A DNA stretch of 24,099 nucleotides from Ectocarpus siliculosus. Taxonomy: Eukaryota > Sar > Phaeophyceae > Ectocarpales > Ectocarpaceae. Position numbers and translations under genes: made by a program. The stretch spans positions 1,662,273 through 1,686,371 of the forward strand of contig FN649748.1 of NCBI GenBank assembly GCA_000310025.1, written 5' to 3'. The notes beneath the pieces were generated by a model. That model saw only the letters and a list, made by a program, of their open reading frames with translations. It was not told where the DNA came from and made no database searches. Shown here in pieces: positions 12,439 through 23,790 of the stretch. Numbering within the stretch: the first letter of the stretch is position 1; each line of letters opens with the position of its first letter.

Positions 12439-14817
12439 TCCCCCCCCCCCTTTNNNNNNNNNNNNNNNNNNNNNNNNNNNNNNNNNNNNNNNNNNNNNNN
12501 NNNNNNNNNNNNNNNNNNNNNNNNNNNNNNNNNNNNNNNNNNNNNNNNNNNNNATGTAGTCAAATTCCTATCGTCCCATAATCGTCTCCGACTGGCGGGA
12601 GGGGGCAAACGTGAAGTGGCCGACCCGTCATGGGATGGAACCTTAATTGTAGATACCTCGGAAGGGTGTGTTCTGGAAATGTGTGCAACTTGACAACGCG
12701 TGGCGCTATGTTGTTGTCCTGTGGTATAGCTACTTTGTTGTGGTGGGCGACTCCGCGGCAGCAGCAACGGTCGGAAAATGTTGGCCTTTTGTTTTGGTTC
12801 TCGCCCAACTCTCACGGGAAATGAACAAACGTCGGTGGTTGTCGTGGGGGACGATACAGCGAAGCGACCTGCTAACCCTACAATAAATTTTGCAACAACG
12901 CCTACTTTGGGCTCACACAGGTTGCCTTACCCCAAGAAAATGTGCATGCATCCATGGACGGACACAAGTTCGCACGGCAAGGTACTTGGAAACAGGGTGT
13001 CATGCTGGAGCAACCAACCACCCCACGACACGCGCTATCCTATCTGCTTATTATGTACACTCGCGCTAGTTTCACCCCATAGTTTCCTTTTTTACCGTGG
13101 ACGGTCGTGCTTGCTTGTCTTGTTCAATCTCGGATCAACACTACATGAACACCAACACATTAAAAACAATTTGTGTTTGTCGTTGCTCTCGCCCTTGTCC
13201 TCGTGCTCGATTTCGCCCCCCCGCTTACTCTCTGGCCGTACACCACCGTATCGTGTGTTGCTGTGTCGCCGACCATGCCAACCATGTGCGTTGCCGCTCG
13301 ATGGACTACTCTCCCGCCTGCTTCTGGCCCTCTGCGACATCACCAGCCCAGCCCCACCCCGGTGAGAGAGGCTTCCCCGATCCCTGACGCTAACCCTAAA
13401 AGGACAATGCCAGTGGCTTACCCTAAGAGTCCTAGCCCCTGTCTGTCCCTAACCCTAACCCTAACCCTAACCCTAACCCTAACCCTAACCCTAGCCCTAA
13501 CCCTAGCCCTAACCCTAGCCCTAACCGCCGTCGTTTGGAACAACTGGTCGTGCATGCCACCCGTCGTCGTTGGTGAATTGAATTAATCGCTGACGCTGTT
13601 TTTCTATTTTCTGATTGCCTTGCGCCAAGATGATAATTATTGGTGTGTGCCCGAAACGTTTCTTGTCCCTACGACTTGGTTTCTGCCGTCGGGAGGCAAG
13701 AGCTGTGTCGCAAGCACCTCTTACTCAGACTACTGTGGTTGTTCTGGCATACAATGTCGAACCCGTCGGTTAGCACTGGATTCGATTCGAATTTCCCCGC
13801 TCGCCGCATCAGTATTAAATGCACTCGACCTTTGTGCGTGTCGTGCTGCTGTAATTCGGTCGAGACCCTTGAAGCTCCCGGTTTCTCGATTCGAGAAACC
13901 ACACGTGTAATTCATTCGTGGCCGTCTTGATTTGGATAGGCTGGATAGACTCATAGCACCTACTCACAAGCCCTTTTCACGTTGAACACCCCGAAGAGCC
14001 TGCTGAAAACTTATCCTCATCGTAGGTACGTGCCAGGCCGTTTCCCCCGCCCTAAAGTGTACCGAGCGCCCGCCCTGTTGATCAGCCTATTCAAAGCACG
14101 GCATGAAACAACTTGATCAATTCCATCCGTAAAAAGCAACAGGTTTCAGCATCCCTATACAGCAGTACCGGCCACTCCCGCCCTACAGAGGCCCCGCGAC
14201 TGACATGCGCCTCTTTACCCCTCCTCCGAGACTTGTGCCATGAGAGTTCTGTCGTGCATCGACGACGCCCTGCTGCCGAAATCGGCAAGAAGAACCTTCC
14301 GTTCTCGACAATAGACTACTATATTAGTGAGCAAAATTTTCTCTTTGTTGTTGACTCATGTATTGAGCAAATATTTTCTCTTTTGTCGCATGAATGAGCA
14401 ATATTTTCTCCTTGTTGTTGACTCATATGTTGAGCAATCCTTTCTCTTTGTTGTGTGTGTTTTTATTATTAGCATCGACCGCGCTGCTAACCGGCTGACC
14501 AATGAAAAAGACGTCAGTCTTAGTGCGGTTGACAACACGAAACACTTCTATCTGCCATGGACTGGGACCCCGTGAGGGGGCAGCATGGGGGAGGCTAAAC
14601 TGTGTGTGTGTGTGTATTTGTGTCCTCCTCTTGATGCCAGACGACGACGACGACGACGGGGACGTCGAGCAATACTCCTCCCGGGCACAAGGGCACAGGC
14701 GGCATGGCAGAAACCCGCGACCCCGCGCACCCGTGGACCACGAGGACCCCCCCCGCAAGTCCATCTCCGCCGCACCCTCCCTCGTTCGCGGAGTACCTCA
14801 AGTCCAAGCAGAACTAA
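179..14817 (+). CDS. PDI-like thioredoxin protein with long repeat-exon tail (multi-exon gene model, 5' partial)
   Basis: Spliced gene of about 15 exons and roughly 610 visible residues. Exons 1-2 form one thioredoxin fold of the protein disulfide isomerase type: an APWCTPC active-site segment, then a GFP cis-proline loop and a final helix. Such domains oxidise or isomerise disulfides in the secretory pathway. The remaining exons encode a Pro/Ala/Ser/Glu-rich tail with no family I recognise. Eight tail exons end in a motif like SLYESYMASR and are symmetric phase 2-2. Exon joins were chosen on GT-AG sites and phase continuity. The N-terminus, including any signal peptide, lies before the window or in the bad edge. 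The predicted end, KSKQN, is not a KDEL-type ER retention signal. Weak points are the exon at 14473, the entry frame of the last exon and the 100-N gap in the intron after 12344. The thioredoxin part is firm; the full chain is an inference. Confidence 0.72.
358..929 (+). other. Intron within the thioredoxin domain
   Basis: The 572-nt phase 0 intron runs from AAG|GTACAA to TTCGCCAG|GTTGATG. It contains CA- and C-rich stretches and no supported exon. Splicing it out joins NVVVAK directly to VDATGEQ, as in the strand-loop-helix of PDI domains, which strongly supports both borders. Confidence 0.8.
930..1076 (+). CDS. Exon: C-terminal half of thioredoxin domain with cis-Pro loop
   Basis: Forty-nine codons, phase 0 at both ends. 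It begins VDATGEQDLKKRFDI and contains ITGFPRLKFFP, where the Pro after GF is the conserved cis-proline facing the active site. It continues with YSGTRDLESMEEFLKEK, the usual last helix of a PDI a-type domain. It completes a single thioredoxin fold of about 105 residues with the preceding exon. No second CxxC domain follows in the gene. Confidence 0.85.
1077..1775 (+). other. Intron with fold-back repeat and short CTG run
   Basis: The 699-nt phase 0 intron lies between the thioredoxin domain and the tail. It holds a perfect 18-bp inverted repeat (1290-1307 and 1423-1440) and a CTG-type trinucleotide run near 1565-1588. Short open frames here lack splice or family support. Confidence 0.65.
1290..1440. 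repeat. Fold-back element with 18-bp inverted arms
   Basis: The arm CCTGATAACATGTTGATA at 1290-1307 is exactly reverse-complemented at 1423-1440, with a 115-bp spacer. Flanks and inner ends show weaker complementarity. It could be an old MITE or another hairpin insertion. No clear target-site duplication is visible. Confidence 0.6.
1776..1888 (+). CDS. Tail exon 1: Pro/Ser-rich linker ending PSPYQEYMAA(R)
   Basis: Enters in phase 0 after GACGAAAG and leaves in phase 2 at GCGAG|GTATTT. It encodes 37 residues rich in Ser, Pro and Ala, ending with the first copy of the YM motif. It therefore converts the gene from phase 0 introns (thioredoxin part) to phase 2 introns (tail). Confidence 0.75.
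2264..2404 (+). CDS. Tail exon 2: symmetric 2-2 exon ending GSLYESYMAS(R)
   Basis: The acceptor is TTGCTTGCAG and the donor TCGAG|GTGAAC. Length 141 nt (1+138+2) keeps phase 2. The encoded 46 residues start KKHTAQVEAPP, run through an Ala/Pro/Glu-rich linker and end with the clearest motif copy, SLYESYMASR. The frame is fixed by the previous exon and has no stop. Confidence 0.82.
2795..2887 (+). CDS. Tail exon 3: symmetric 2-2 exon with degenerate motif
   Basis: The strong acceptor TTGTTGTTGCAG and donor CC|GTGAGT bound 93 nt (1+90+2). The open frame reads IAKENAAKAVESV and ends GLSECLASGE, which may be a worn copy of the YM motif (LASG against MASR). Phase supports it; the lack of a clean motif lowers confidence. 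Confidence 0.6.
3135..3230 (+). pseudogene. Probable decayed copy of a tail exon
   Basis: After the acceptor ATTTTCAG there are 96 nt (a 2-2 length) ending ...TCCATGGCGTCG|GTTTGC. The DNA resembles the motif end TACATGGCGTCGAGG, but in the frame required by the neighbouring exons ATG-GCG-TCG is not read in frame. The AG before the donor is lost. Joining 2887 directly to 3320 keeps phase 2, so this copy can be skipped. Confidence 0.45.
3320..3565 (+). CDS. Tail exon 4: longest symmetric exon, ending VSPYEQYMRS(R)
   Basis: Acceptor GGTTTCCAG, donor TCGAG|GTGGGT, length 246 nt (1+243+2), 81 residues. It starts DPPIECAAPPAAA. The middle carries a basic, hydrophobic segment (GGLLRKVGFAARASVRRV) that could form an amphipathic helix, followed by a Ser run (SSSSSSGSSS). 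The end is SPYEQYMRSR, a good motif copy. Confidence 0.82.
4104..4256 (+). CDS. Tail exon 5: acidic then basic amphipathic segment, no YM motif
   Basis: Acceptor GTTATTCCAG, donor GATCGATC|GTGAGT, 153 nt (1+150+2). The 50 residues begin with an acidic stretch (CGAPEEEEKEQ) and end with a basic amphipathic stretch (LRRAGSAFSRLLSPVLNFFL), then RRDRS. It resembles the basic helix of tail exon 4 but lacks the Tyr-Met ending. Splice sites and phase are good. Confidence 0.68.
4833..4883 (+). CDS. Tail exon 6: 51-nt micro-exon with three cysteines
   Basis: The acceptor CCGTTTTTTCAG and donor TGCAG|GTGGGG enclose 51 nt (1+48+2). It encodes KEASCEPGCPDVPDEC and then a split Arg. Three Cys in 16 residues are notable in a protein with a disulfide-exchange domain. 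There is no YM motif. The same length is found in the next exon, which does carry the motif. Confidence 0.6.
5214..5264 (+). CDS. Tail exon 7: minimal motif exon, EAATAPVSLYEEYMAA(R)
   Basis: Acceptor TGTTTTCCAG and donor GCGAG|GTGGGC bound 51 nt (1+48+2). This is almost the bare motif: a six-residue linker followed by SLYEEYMAAR. It defines the smallest repeating unit of the tail. Confidence 0.82.
5731..5838 (+). CDS. Tail exon 8: Ala/Gln-rich linker ending LSPYESYMAS(R)
   Basis: Acceptor GCGCGCAG, donor TCGAG|GTCAGT, 108 nt (1+105+2). The exon starts AKKEAAIQKPTAP, runs through Ala/Gln-rich sequence and ends with a canonical motif copy. The next supported exon is 4.7 kb away. Confidence 0.8.
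5839..10539 (+). other. 4.7-kb intron with low-complexity sequence and an unassigned ORF
   Basis: No copy of the tail motif with splice sites was found here. The interval holds homopolymer runs (T near 6580, G near 6850), a CAA run near 8378, a tRNA-like box pair on the minus strand (9102-9151) and an Arg-rich ORF (9654-10271). A TTTCCGCAG at 6126-6134 looks like an acceptor, but the phase 2 frame after it stops within six codons. The large size relative to the other introns suggests inserted DNA. I could not delimit an element. Confidence 0.5.
9654..10271 (+). CDS. Hypothetical Arg-rich ORF inside the large intron
   Basis: A 205-codon uninterrupted frame with an ATG start. It is strongly basic and hydrophilic, with an Arg/Gly/Ser/Pro-rich N-terminal half and a second half carrying a charged segment (EEDYCKQQGEARRDATARID). 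I recognise no domain. It is the longest uninterrupted ATG frame in the window and has no visible splice context. It might be the remnant of a mobile-element protein (Gag/ORF1-like proteins are often basic), or chance in GC-rich DNA. No zinc knuckle, protease or reverse-transcriptase motif is visible. Confidence 0.28.
   Translation: MTRRRGRRGSPACGGNSPTCQLATPPARPRNQPGSSVTPGSGGMQLIWDLRQLTEGTLTPGTPVVDHTQGDITSERPRGGSRREGNLTSEVRTPIAATKRDVRDSAARARRTGGKTRSGRKHRRRPSVRVAGGQPYRESNLSEEDYCKQQGEARRDATARIDRTNAEDERRQSKSGGNYPVDARRRSHGGNPKTSRLSAKQAECG
10540..10653 (+). CDS. Tail exon 9: acidic linker ending AGLFALYMAS(R)
   Basis: Acceptor GGTTTCTAG, donor TCCAG|GTGGTG, 114 nt (1+111+2). The linker is acidic with two cysteines (PLADCVEEECSAEEVEQE), and the motif copy is GLFALYMASR. 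A second donor three bases downstream (GTG|GTGAGT) fits the splice consensus better and keeps phase 2, so the last residue may be followed by one extra codon. Confidence 0.78.
10654..11616 (+). other. Intron with twin palindromic TGACGTCA and a direct repeat
   Basis: It contains two abutting TGACGTCA octamers (10815-10830), a T run near 11096-11110, and a CA-rich direct repeat at 11049-11092 and 11231-11266 that shares CACGAAAAG(T/C)TGGCGAGTGAGT. No exon is supported. Confidence 0.6.
10815..10830. promoter_or_regulatory. Two adjacent TGACGTCA palindromes
   Basis: TGACGTCA at 10815-10822 is immediately repeated at 10823-10830, followed by TGACG. TGACGTCA is the classical full site bound by CREB/ATF-type bZIP proteins. 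The match is exact, but the intronic location and lack of other promoter signals leave its role unknown. Confidence 0.3.
11608..11760 (+). repeat. Direct duplication of an acceptor plus exon start
   Basis: GTTTTCCAGAGGCA...AAGGTAGAAGCCGCTCCTG occurs at 11608-11648 and again at 11716-11760. The second copy carries a 4-base CAAG insertion, which would break the phase 2 frame from its TTTTCCAG acceptor. See the exon at 11735 for the resulting splicing alternatives. Confidence 0.75.
11735..11830 (+). CDS. Tail exon 10: acidic linker ending SYYDSYMAS(R)
   Basis: The 3' part is secure: frame KVEAAPDIDCEEEDEC, then SYYDSYMAS with donor TCAAG|GTGAGG. The 5' border is ambiguous because the exon start is duplicated upstream. 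One model uses ATCAAG|C at 11735 (phase 2 in). The other uses a 10-nt micro-exon at 11617-11626 (phase 2 in, phase 0 out at AAG|GTAGAA) joined to 11739. Both keep the frame. The acidic Cys-containing linker resembles that of tail exon 9. Confidence 0.72.
11831..12260 (+). other. Intron with long CAA microsatellite
   Basis: A 430-nt intron with an uninterrupted CAA run of about 55 bases (12192-12246) just before the CCACCAG acceptor. Nothing else was seen in it. Confidence 0.7.
12261..12344 (+). CDS. Tail exon 11: linker ending VSLFDSYMSS(R)
   Basis: Acceptor CTACCACCAG, donor TCAAG|GTGAGT, 84 nt (1+81+2). The linker begins KHVKDATADVTPQEAEN and the motif copy is SLFDSYMSSR. This is the last clean motif exon before the sequence gap. 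Confidence 0.82.
12454..12553. other. Assembly gap (100 N)
   Basis: Exactly 100 Ns follow a CT microsatellite and a C run. This is the usual placeholder for a gap of unknown size, so the distance and any exon content here are unknown. Confidence 0.97.
13447..13526. repeat. Interstitial CCCTAA/TTAGGG telomere-like array
   Basis: About 13 hexamers. The first seven or so are perfect CCCTAA, and later ones alternate CCCTAG with CCCTAA. Isolated units also occur just upstream (near 13391 and 13421). TTAGGG is a common eukaryotic telomere unit. Here it lies inside a gene, with coding exons on both sides. Confidence 0.9.
14328..14460 (+). repeat. Four-unit TGAGCA tandem repeat
   Basis: Units begin TGAGCAA and run TTTTCTC(C/T)TTGTTG. 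They start at 14328, 14364, 14395 and 14431, with lengths of about 36, 31, 36 and 30. Units 1 and 3 contain TGACTCA. The last unit runs into the T-rich tract before the acceptor at 14472. Confidence 0.8.
14473..14571 (+). CDS. Tentative tail exon 12 (2-2 phase, no YM motif)
   Basis: The acceptor TTTTTATTATTAG and donor ACCCC|GTGAGG bound 99 nt (1+96+2) with an open phase 2 frame that begins IDRAANRLTNEKDVSLS. It lacks the motif, and its composition is less Pro/Ala-rich than the other tail exons. Splice sites and length are consistent with a tail exon, but chance is possible. Confidence 0.42.
14641..14817 (+). CDS. Terminal exon ending PSFAEYLKSKQN-stop
   Basis: After the acceptor TTGATGCCAG there is a Thr/Pro-rich segment (PPASPSPPHPPSFAEYLKSK), then QN and TAA at 14815-14817. 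SFAEYLKSK matches the spacing of the tail motif (acidic, Tyr, Leu/Met, Ser, basic), so I take this frame as real and the stop as the protein end. It needs phase 0 entry at 14641. A phase 2 entry would require an internal acceptor such as ACCACGAG|G near 14740. The entry point is unresolved. Confidence 0.55.
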   Translation, partial: TTTTTTGTSSNTPPGHKGTGGMAETRDPAHPWTTRTPPASPSPPHPPSFAEYLKSKQN

Positions 14818-14885
14818 ATAGTGGGAGAATATTCCCAATTTGCCATAGGAACCGTAGAGAGAGGCAGCCATCGTCGTGAGACCGG

Positions 14886-15020
14886 AGCTTCGCGGAGCAT
14901 GCATGCCTCAAGTCCAAGGAAAACCGGAGGCAGGCCTCGGAAGCAAGCGTGGAGTCAGGCGAGGGCATGGCAGAGAGCTCTATCTACCAGATCGCCGCCG
15001 GTTATAGGAGGCTGCCTGGC
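14886..15020 (+). pseudogene. Second copy of the terminal-exon motif, past the stop
   Basis: SFAEHACLKSKEN is encoded at 14886-14924. It matches SFAEYLKSKQN of the terminal exon, with identical DNA in TTCGCGGAG and CTCAAGTCCAAG. The copy lacks the stop and stays open through a Ser/Glu-rich stretch, then IYQIAAGYRR. An in-frame TGA lies at 14877-14879. It may be a dead duplicate or an alternative last exon. Confidence 0.4.
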
Positions 15021-15443
15021 GCATGCATGCGATGTACGCGGGGATTAGTTTTCTTTAGAGAGGGAGGGCCCCCGTCCATCCGTGTGTTGGTTTCGTTTTG
15101 CCAAAGGGAGAGAGGACGAGGATTCAGCGACCGGCCGATACACAACCAACCCCCGTAGCATTCACGTTTCGAAGGTAATCCGGCTGGTTCAAGACCGATC
15201 GGATTTTGTACGGTAGTCTTGAGGGGGTGATTTTTGGGTGGTGATATGCTGATGAGTATTTGGAGAAAACCTCGTGCGGGGGTTGTCGGGTGACGAGGTT
15301 CAAAGAGGGTTGGGTAGGCGGTAACAGTGCGCCCACCCTCCGCTCCCATTGTTAAAAGAAAGACGAGTAAGACACCGTGAGGGTTCGGAAAAATAAACAG
15401 TGGACGGGTGTGTGTCTGGAGGTAGGTTTGAATTTTTACCCAG

Positions 15444-15500
15444 TTGGAGGATTCGGATGTCGAACGCGAAAGTCCAATAGAACTCATGGCGTCGGCGCTT
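15444..15500 (+). pseudogene. Degenerate tail-exon copy downstream of the gene
   Basis: The acceptor-like TTTTTACCCAG precedes an open frame, LEDSDVERESPIELMASA. ESPIELMASA resembles SPYESYMASR with one residue missing, and the acidic lead resembles tail exons 9 and 10. No good donor follows, and the phase 2 frame hits a stop. The frame stays open to 15749, but I recognise nothing in the remainder. Confidence 0.35.
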
Positions 15501-17535
15501 TCTTCTGGTTCGAGGCCTTTCTTTCCGATGGACGAGTGGTCTAATGTCTATACAGTAGCTTGGGCACGATGCCGCCTGCCTCTCTTTGTGTACTCTTCCA
15601 ACACCTACACCTTGGAGCAGTCAAGTTTTCGATGCAATTGCTTTTTTGGTGCTGGAGGACACGGTTGGTTGTCGGCAGATGGGGGTGCGCTTGCCATCAT
15701 GTTTGATTCGGGTGGGTGTTGGCAAATAAATGTGTTTGCTCCACTGTAAACATGTCGGAGTTGTTTTGTGGGCAAGGGCATCGGGAGATTCGACTTGGTT
15801 CGCATGGGGGCAGGGAGGGGGGAGGGGGGGGCTTGCGGAGATTTTTTCACCCACTTGGGTATACCTTGTGGTGGTGATAGACCAATGAGAGGGCACTCGG
15901 AGGGAGTATTATTAGATCATAACCGACGCCGCGTCAATCCTTTCGTTGACACTCAATTTTTTCGCGTATGCATTCTCCTTGCGTCTGGTGTACGTTCGTT
16001 CGCTCCTGTCGTATCGGATACATGCTTCCGTCTGTGGCATATGTTTGCTGCATGCCCTCGCCGTCATGGTGCCGCCATCTTTGCCGCAAGCAGTCCACAC
16101 GCCGAATCCGAGATTTTCTCACAACACTATCAAATCATTCGAGGATCAACAACCAATCAACTTCGAGAGTTCGACCCATGATCGATCATCGGCATCCTCA
16201 TTGTAGGTTACTCTCATTCATCTCGTTGGCGTTCGTTCTGAGGGTTGGGGTGTTCGATCGCTATCACGAGGACGAGCGAGCCGCAAGTGTCACCCACTGC
16301 TGCATGCATAGAACGTTTCATTGTAGCAGCCAACTAACTCCCACACGGACGGGTGATTGGCCTATAGCGTCGCCGTCCAAGAAACTTGCCGCACCAGAAA
16401 TGACGAAAAAACACCACGTATGAGAGAAAGAGGACGGAACGAAGTGAACACGTCAAAGATAGATCCTGAAATTTTCCTTTTGTTCCTTTCGGCTGCTTTC
16501 TTTTTGCCAAGAAAAAAAAAACAAGTCCAACCCCCAGAGCCATGCACAAGTTTCACAAAAAATATTATTTTCTCTGGCCCTATTGTATCTGTCGAGTTGC
16601 TGTTATCTATTATCCCAAACCTCCCACCCCCTGGGTTCAAGCACCAACACTTTGTAACCGTTGCAAGACAAAATGGACACACTCGATTTTTTGTTTTTTT
16701 TGTATGTACCCGAGCGGTGACTACTTCAGATGGTGCCCTCGACCCCAACCGACCCGCGTCTACTATTATCCTAGGACCTGCACCCAAAACATGATGGTGC
16801 CGCGTCTATCATCCCAACATATTATATATAGTACCAACATCCCAAGCATTAAGAAAGGGCTAACACCATAGAGGCAAAAAGGGGATGCCGATCGATCGAT
16901 CCCGGTGTGGCGTACACATGCACGGACGGACGTGAGGGTACAAAGCCGCTACTTTCCTCCGCGCTCCCAGTCAAGAATGACGACGCAAAAAAATAAAAGC
17001 TACCAACAATAATAAAAAAAACTTATTTCTCTTCGCTATGTACAGCGGTCGTCTTTCCTACATACGTAGATAGATTGATAGATGGATAGATCGATCGATT
17101 GCGCTGGTCCGTTTCCGCCTCTCAACACAAGCAGAGCAAGACGGAAGACTGCCTCCGAGAAGGCGCACGGCACGTTAACCCACACTCCAAACATCCTTAC
17201 ACACGGCAGCAACAAACTCTGTTTTTCGGAATGGCCGGGGCTCTTAGACCTCTGCAGAGCCCCCCTCGTCGTTCTTGGCTCCCAAACGTGCAACAACTTC
17301 CAAGCATCACGTAGCCAAGCGACTCCCTCACCGTGCCTATCAAGACTGCGACCCCCGAAATGTAAGGATCGCAGAAAAAAACACTTTGTATCTCTACTGG
17401 GATTGTGGCAAAGCACCCAGAAATGACTAATTATTTACTCCACAAAGTTCGGAAACTCTGCGTTCTCGTTTTTCGTCCTTCGAAGCCGACAGCCGCAGCA
17501 AGAGTGTTTTTCCTCGCCTCTACGACGGGGAACAC

Positions 17536-17759
17536 GATCTCCCAAAGATCAATCATGATCTCCGAAAGGTCAACCATGATCTCCGAAATCAATCCTGATC
17601 TCCGAAAGATCAATCATGATCTCCAAAATATCAACCATGATCTCCGAAATCAATCATGATCTCCGAAAGATCAATCATTATTTCCGAAATATCAACCATG
17701 ATGTCCGAAATCAATCATGATCTCCGAAAGATCAATCATGATCTCCGAAATATCAACCA
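17536..17759. repeat. Higher-order minisatellite (61-bp period of 21+21+19 subunits)
   Basis: Eleven subunits of the form GATCTCCGAAAGATCAATCAT alternate in the order 21, 21, 19 bp. Full 61-bp blocks start at 17536, 17597 and 17658, and a partial block starts at 17719. The 19-bp subunit lacks two bases of the 21-mer. The array reads open in several frames only because the unit lacks stops; 61 is not a multiple of three. Confidence 0.92.
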
Positions 17760-18601
17760 AGGTCTCCCCACGAACCCTCCTAAAGGGACAGCTTCAGCCG
17801 CTATCCGATTACAGTCACGAGAGCAATATCGCTGTTCTTCTAGACACTACATATTGTATATCTCTGCAGAACCATCATGAACAAACACGCTACAGGTTTG
17901 AGATGACTGAGGTCGAACGAACGACCGCACCACCGGCCGTGATCCAATAGCTGCCCGCACCCCACAGATGGACGCTGCACAACATCCTCTTCACGGCTAC
18001 AGCAGTAGCTTGCACGCCGACCGTTGTCCAAGGTAGGAGCTCAGAGCTCAGCCCACCACGCCTCGGAGCTGACTACAACACCCTCACGCACCAATATTTT
18101 TACCTGAATCAGAAACACAACACGACGCCACCTGCTCCAGAGTTGACTCCCATCTCTACAGGAAACAAGACAACGTCTCTCGGGGTTTACAGGGGGGCAC
18201 AGCTTTCTTTCCCCTGCTGAAACACTAGTACTCGTATTCAAAGTATTCCAACAATAGTCACTTCTCAACCAGGCACAACGCTTTCCTCCCACTTTCAGCC
18301 GGAGGCACAAGGGGTACGTCAACAGCAGTGGTTCCGGGGACTGCCTTTGCAAGGATATTATTGTTATATAGTCTATCCAGTATAGAGGGGGGTTTCGTAT
18401 CCCTAACCCCTGACCCTACCCCCCCCTCCCTACTAAAACAAAGACTAATATTTTCGCGAAGGCTAATGGGCTCCGGGGGGGGGGGGGGGACAAACATCAA
18501 CAACTTTTTGGCGGGGGGTCCCCCCCATGCAAAACCCCCTTTTGCCCCATCACCCCATCGAAAAACAAAAATAGTCCAGTGGAGCGGAATGGGAACACGG
18601 T

Positions 18602-23790
<5,189 letters not shown>

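Larger units (their letters stand above)
12345..14472 (+). other. Intron(s) with assembly gap, telomere-like array and tandem repeat
   Basis: The interval contains a CT run (about 12381-12438), 100 Ns (12454-12553), an interstitial CCCTAA array (13447-13526) and four units of a TGAGCA repeat (14328-14460). One or more motif exons could be hidden by the gap. A Pro-rich open stretch near 13300-13440 has no convincing acceptor, donor or motif. Confidence 0.55.
14818..18601. other. Intergenic region between convergent genes
   Basis: It lies between the plus-strand stop at 14817 and the minus-strand stop at 18602. It holds two worn copies of tail-exon sequence (14886-14921 and 15444-15500), a short GATA-like run (17066-17100), a minisatellite (17536-17759) and G/C homopolymers near 18475-18530. 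Several 60-140 codon frames are present, but none has a recognisable domain or splice context. Terminators or polyadenylation sites could not be placed. Confidence 0.6.

Noticed and set aside
12051-12815. Open frames spanning the N gap
   Set aside because: They pass through the CAA or CT microsatellites and 100 Ns, so the frame is meaningless.
13173-13586. 137-codon open frame including the telomere-like repeats
   Set aside because: Much of it is the translated CCCTAA array. The Pro/Ser-rich part before it resembles tail linkers but has no motif or matching splice pair.
17405-17950. Open frames of 74-84 codons across the minisatellite
   Set aside because: They exist because the repeat unit lacks stops; the 61-bp period changes frame each block.
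15768-18031. Several 60-150 codon frames in the intergenic region
   Set aside because: No domain, motif, splice phase or composition evidence separates them from chance frames in GC-rich DNA.
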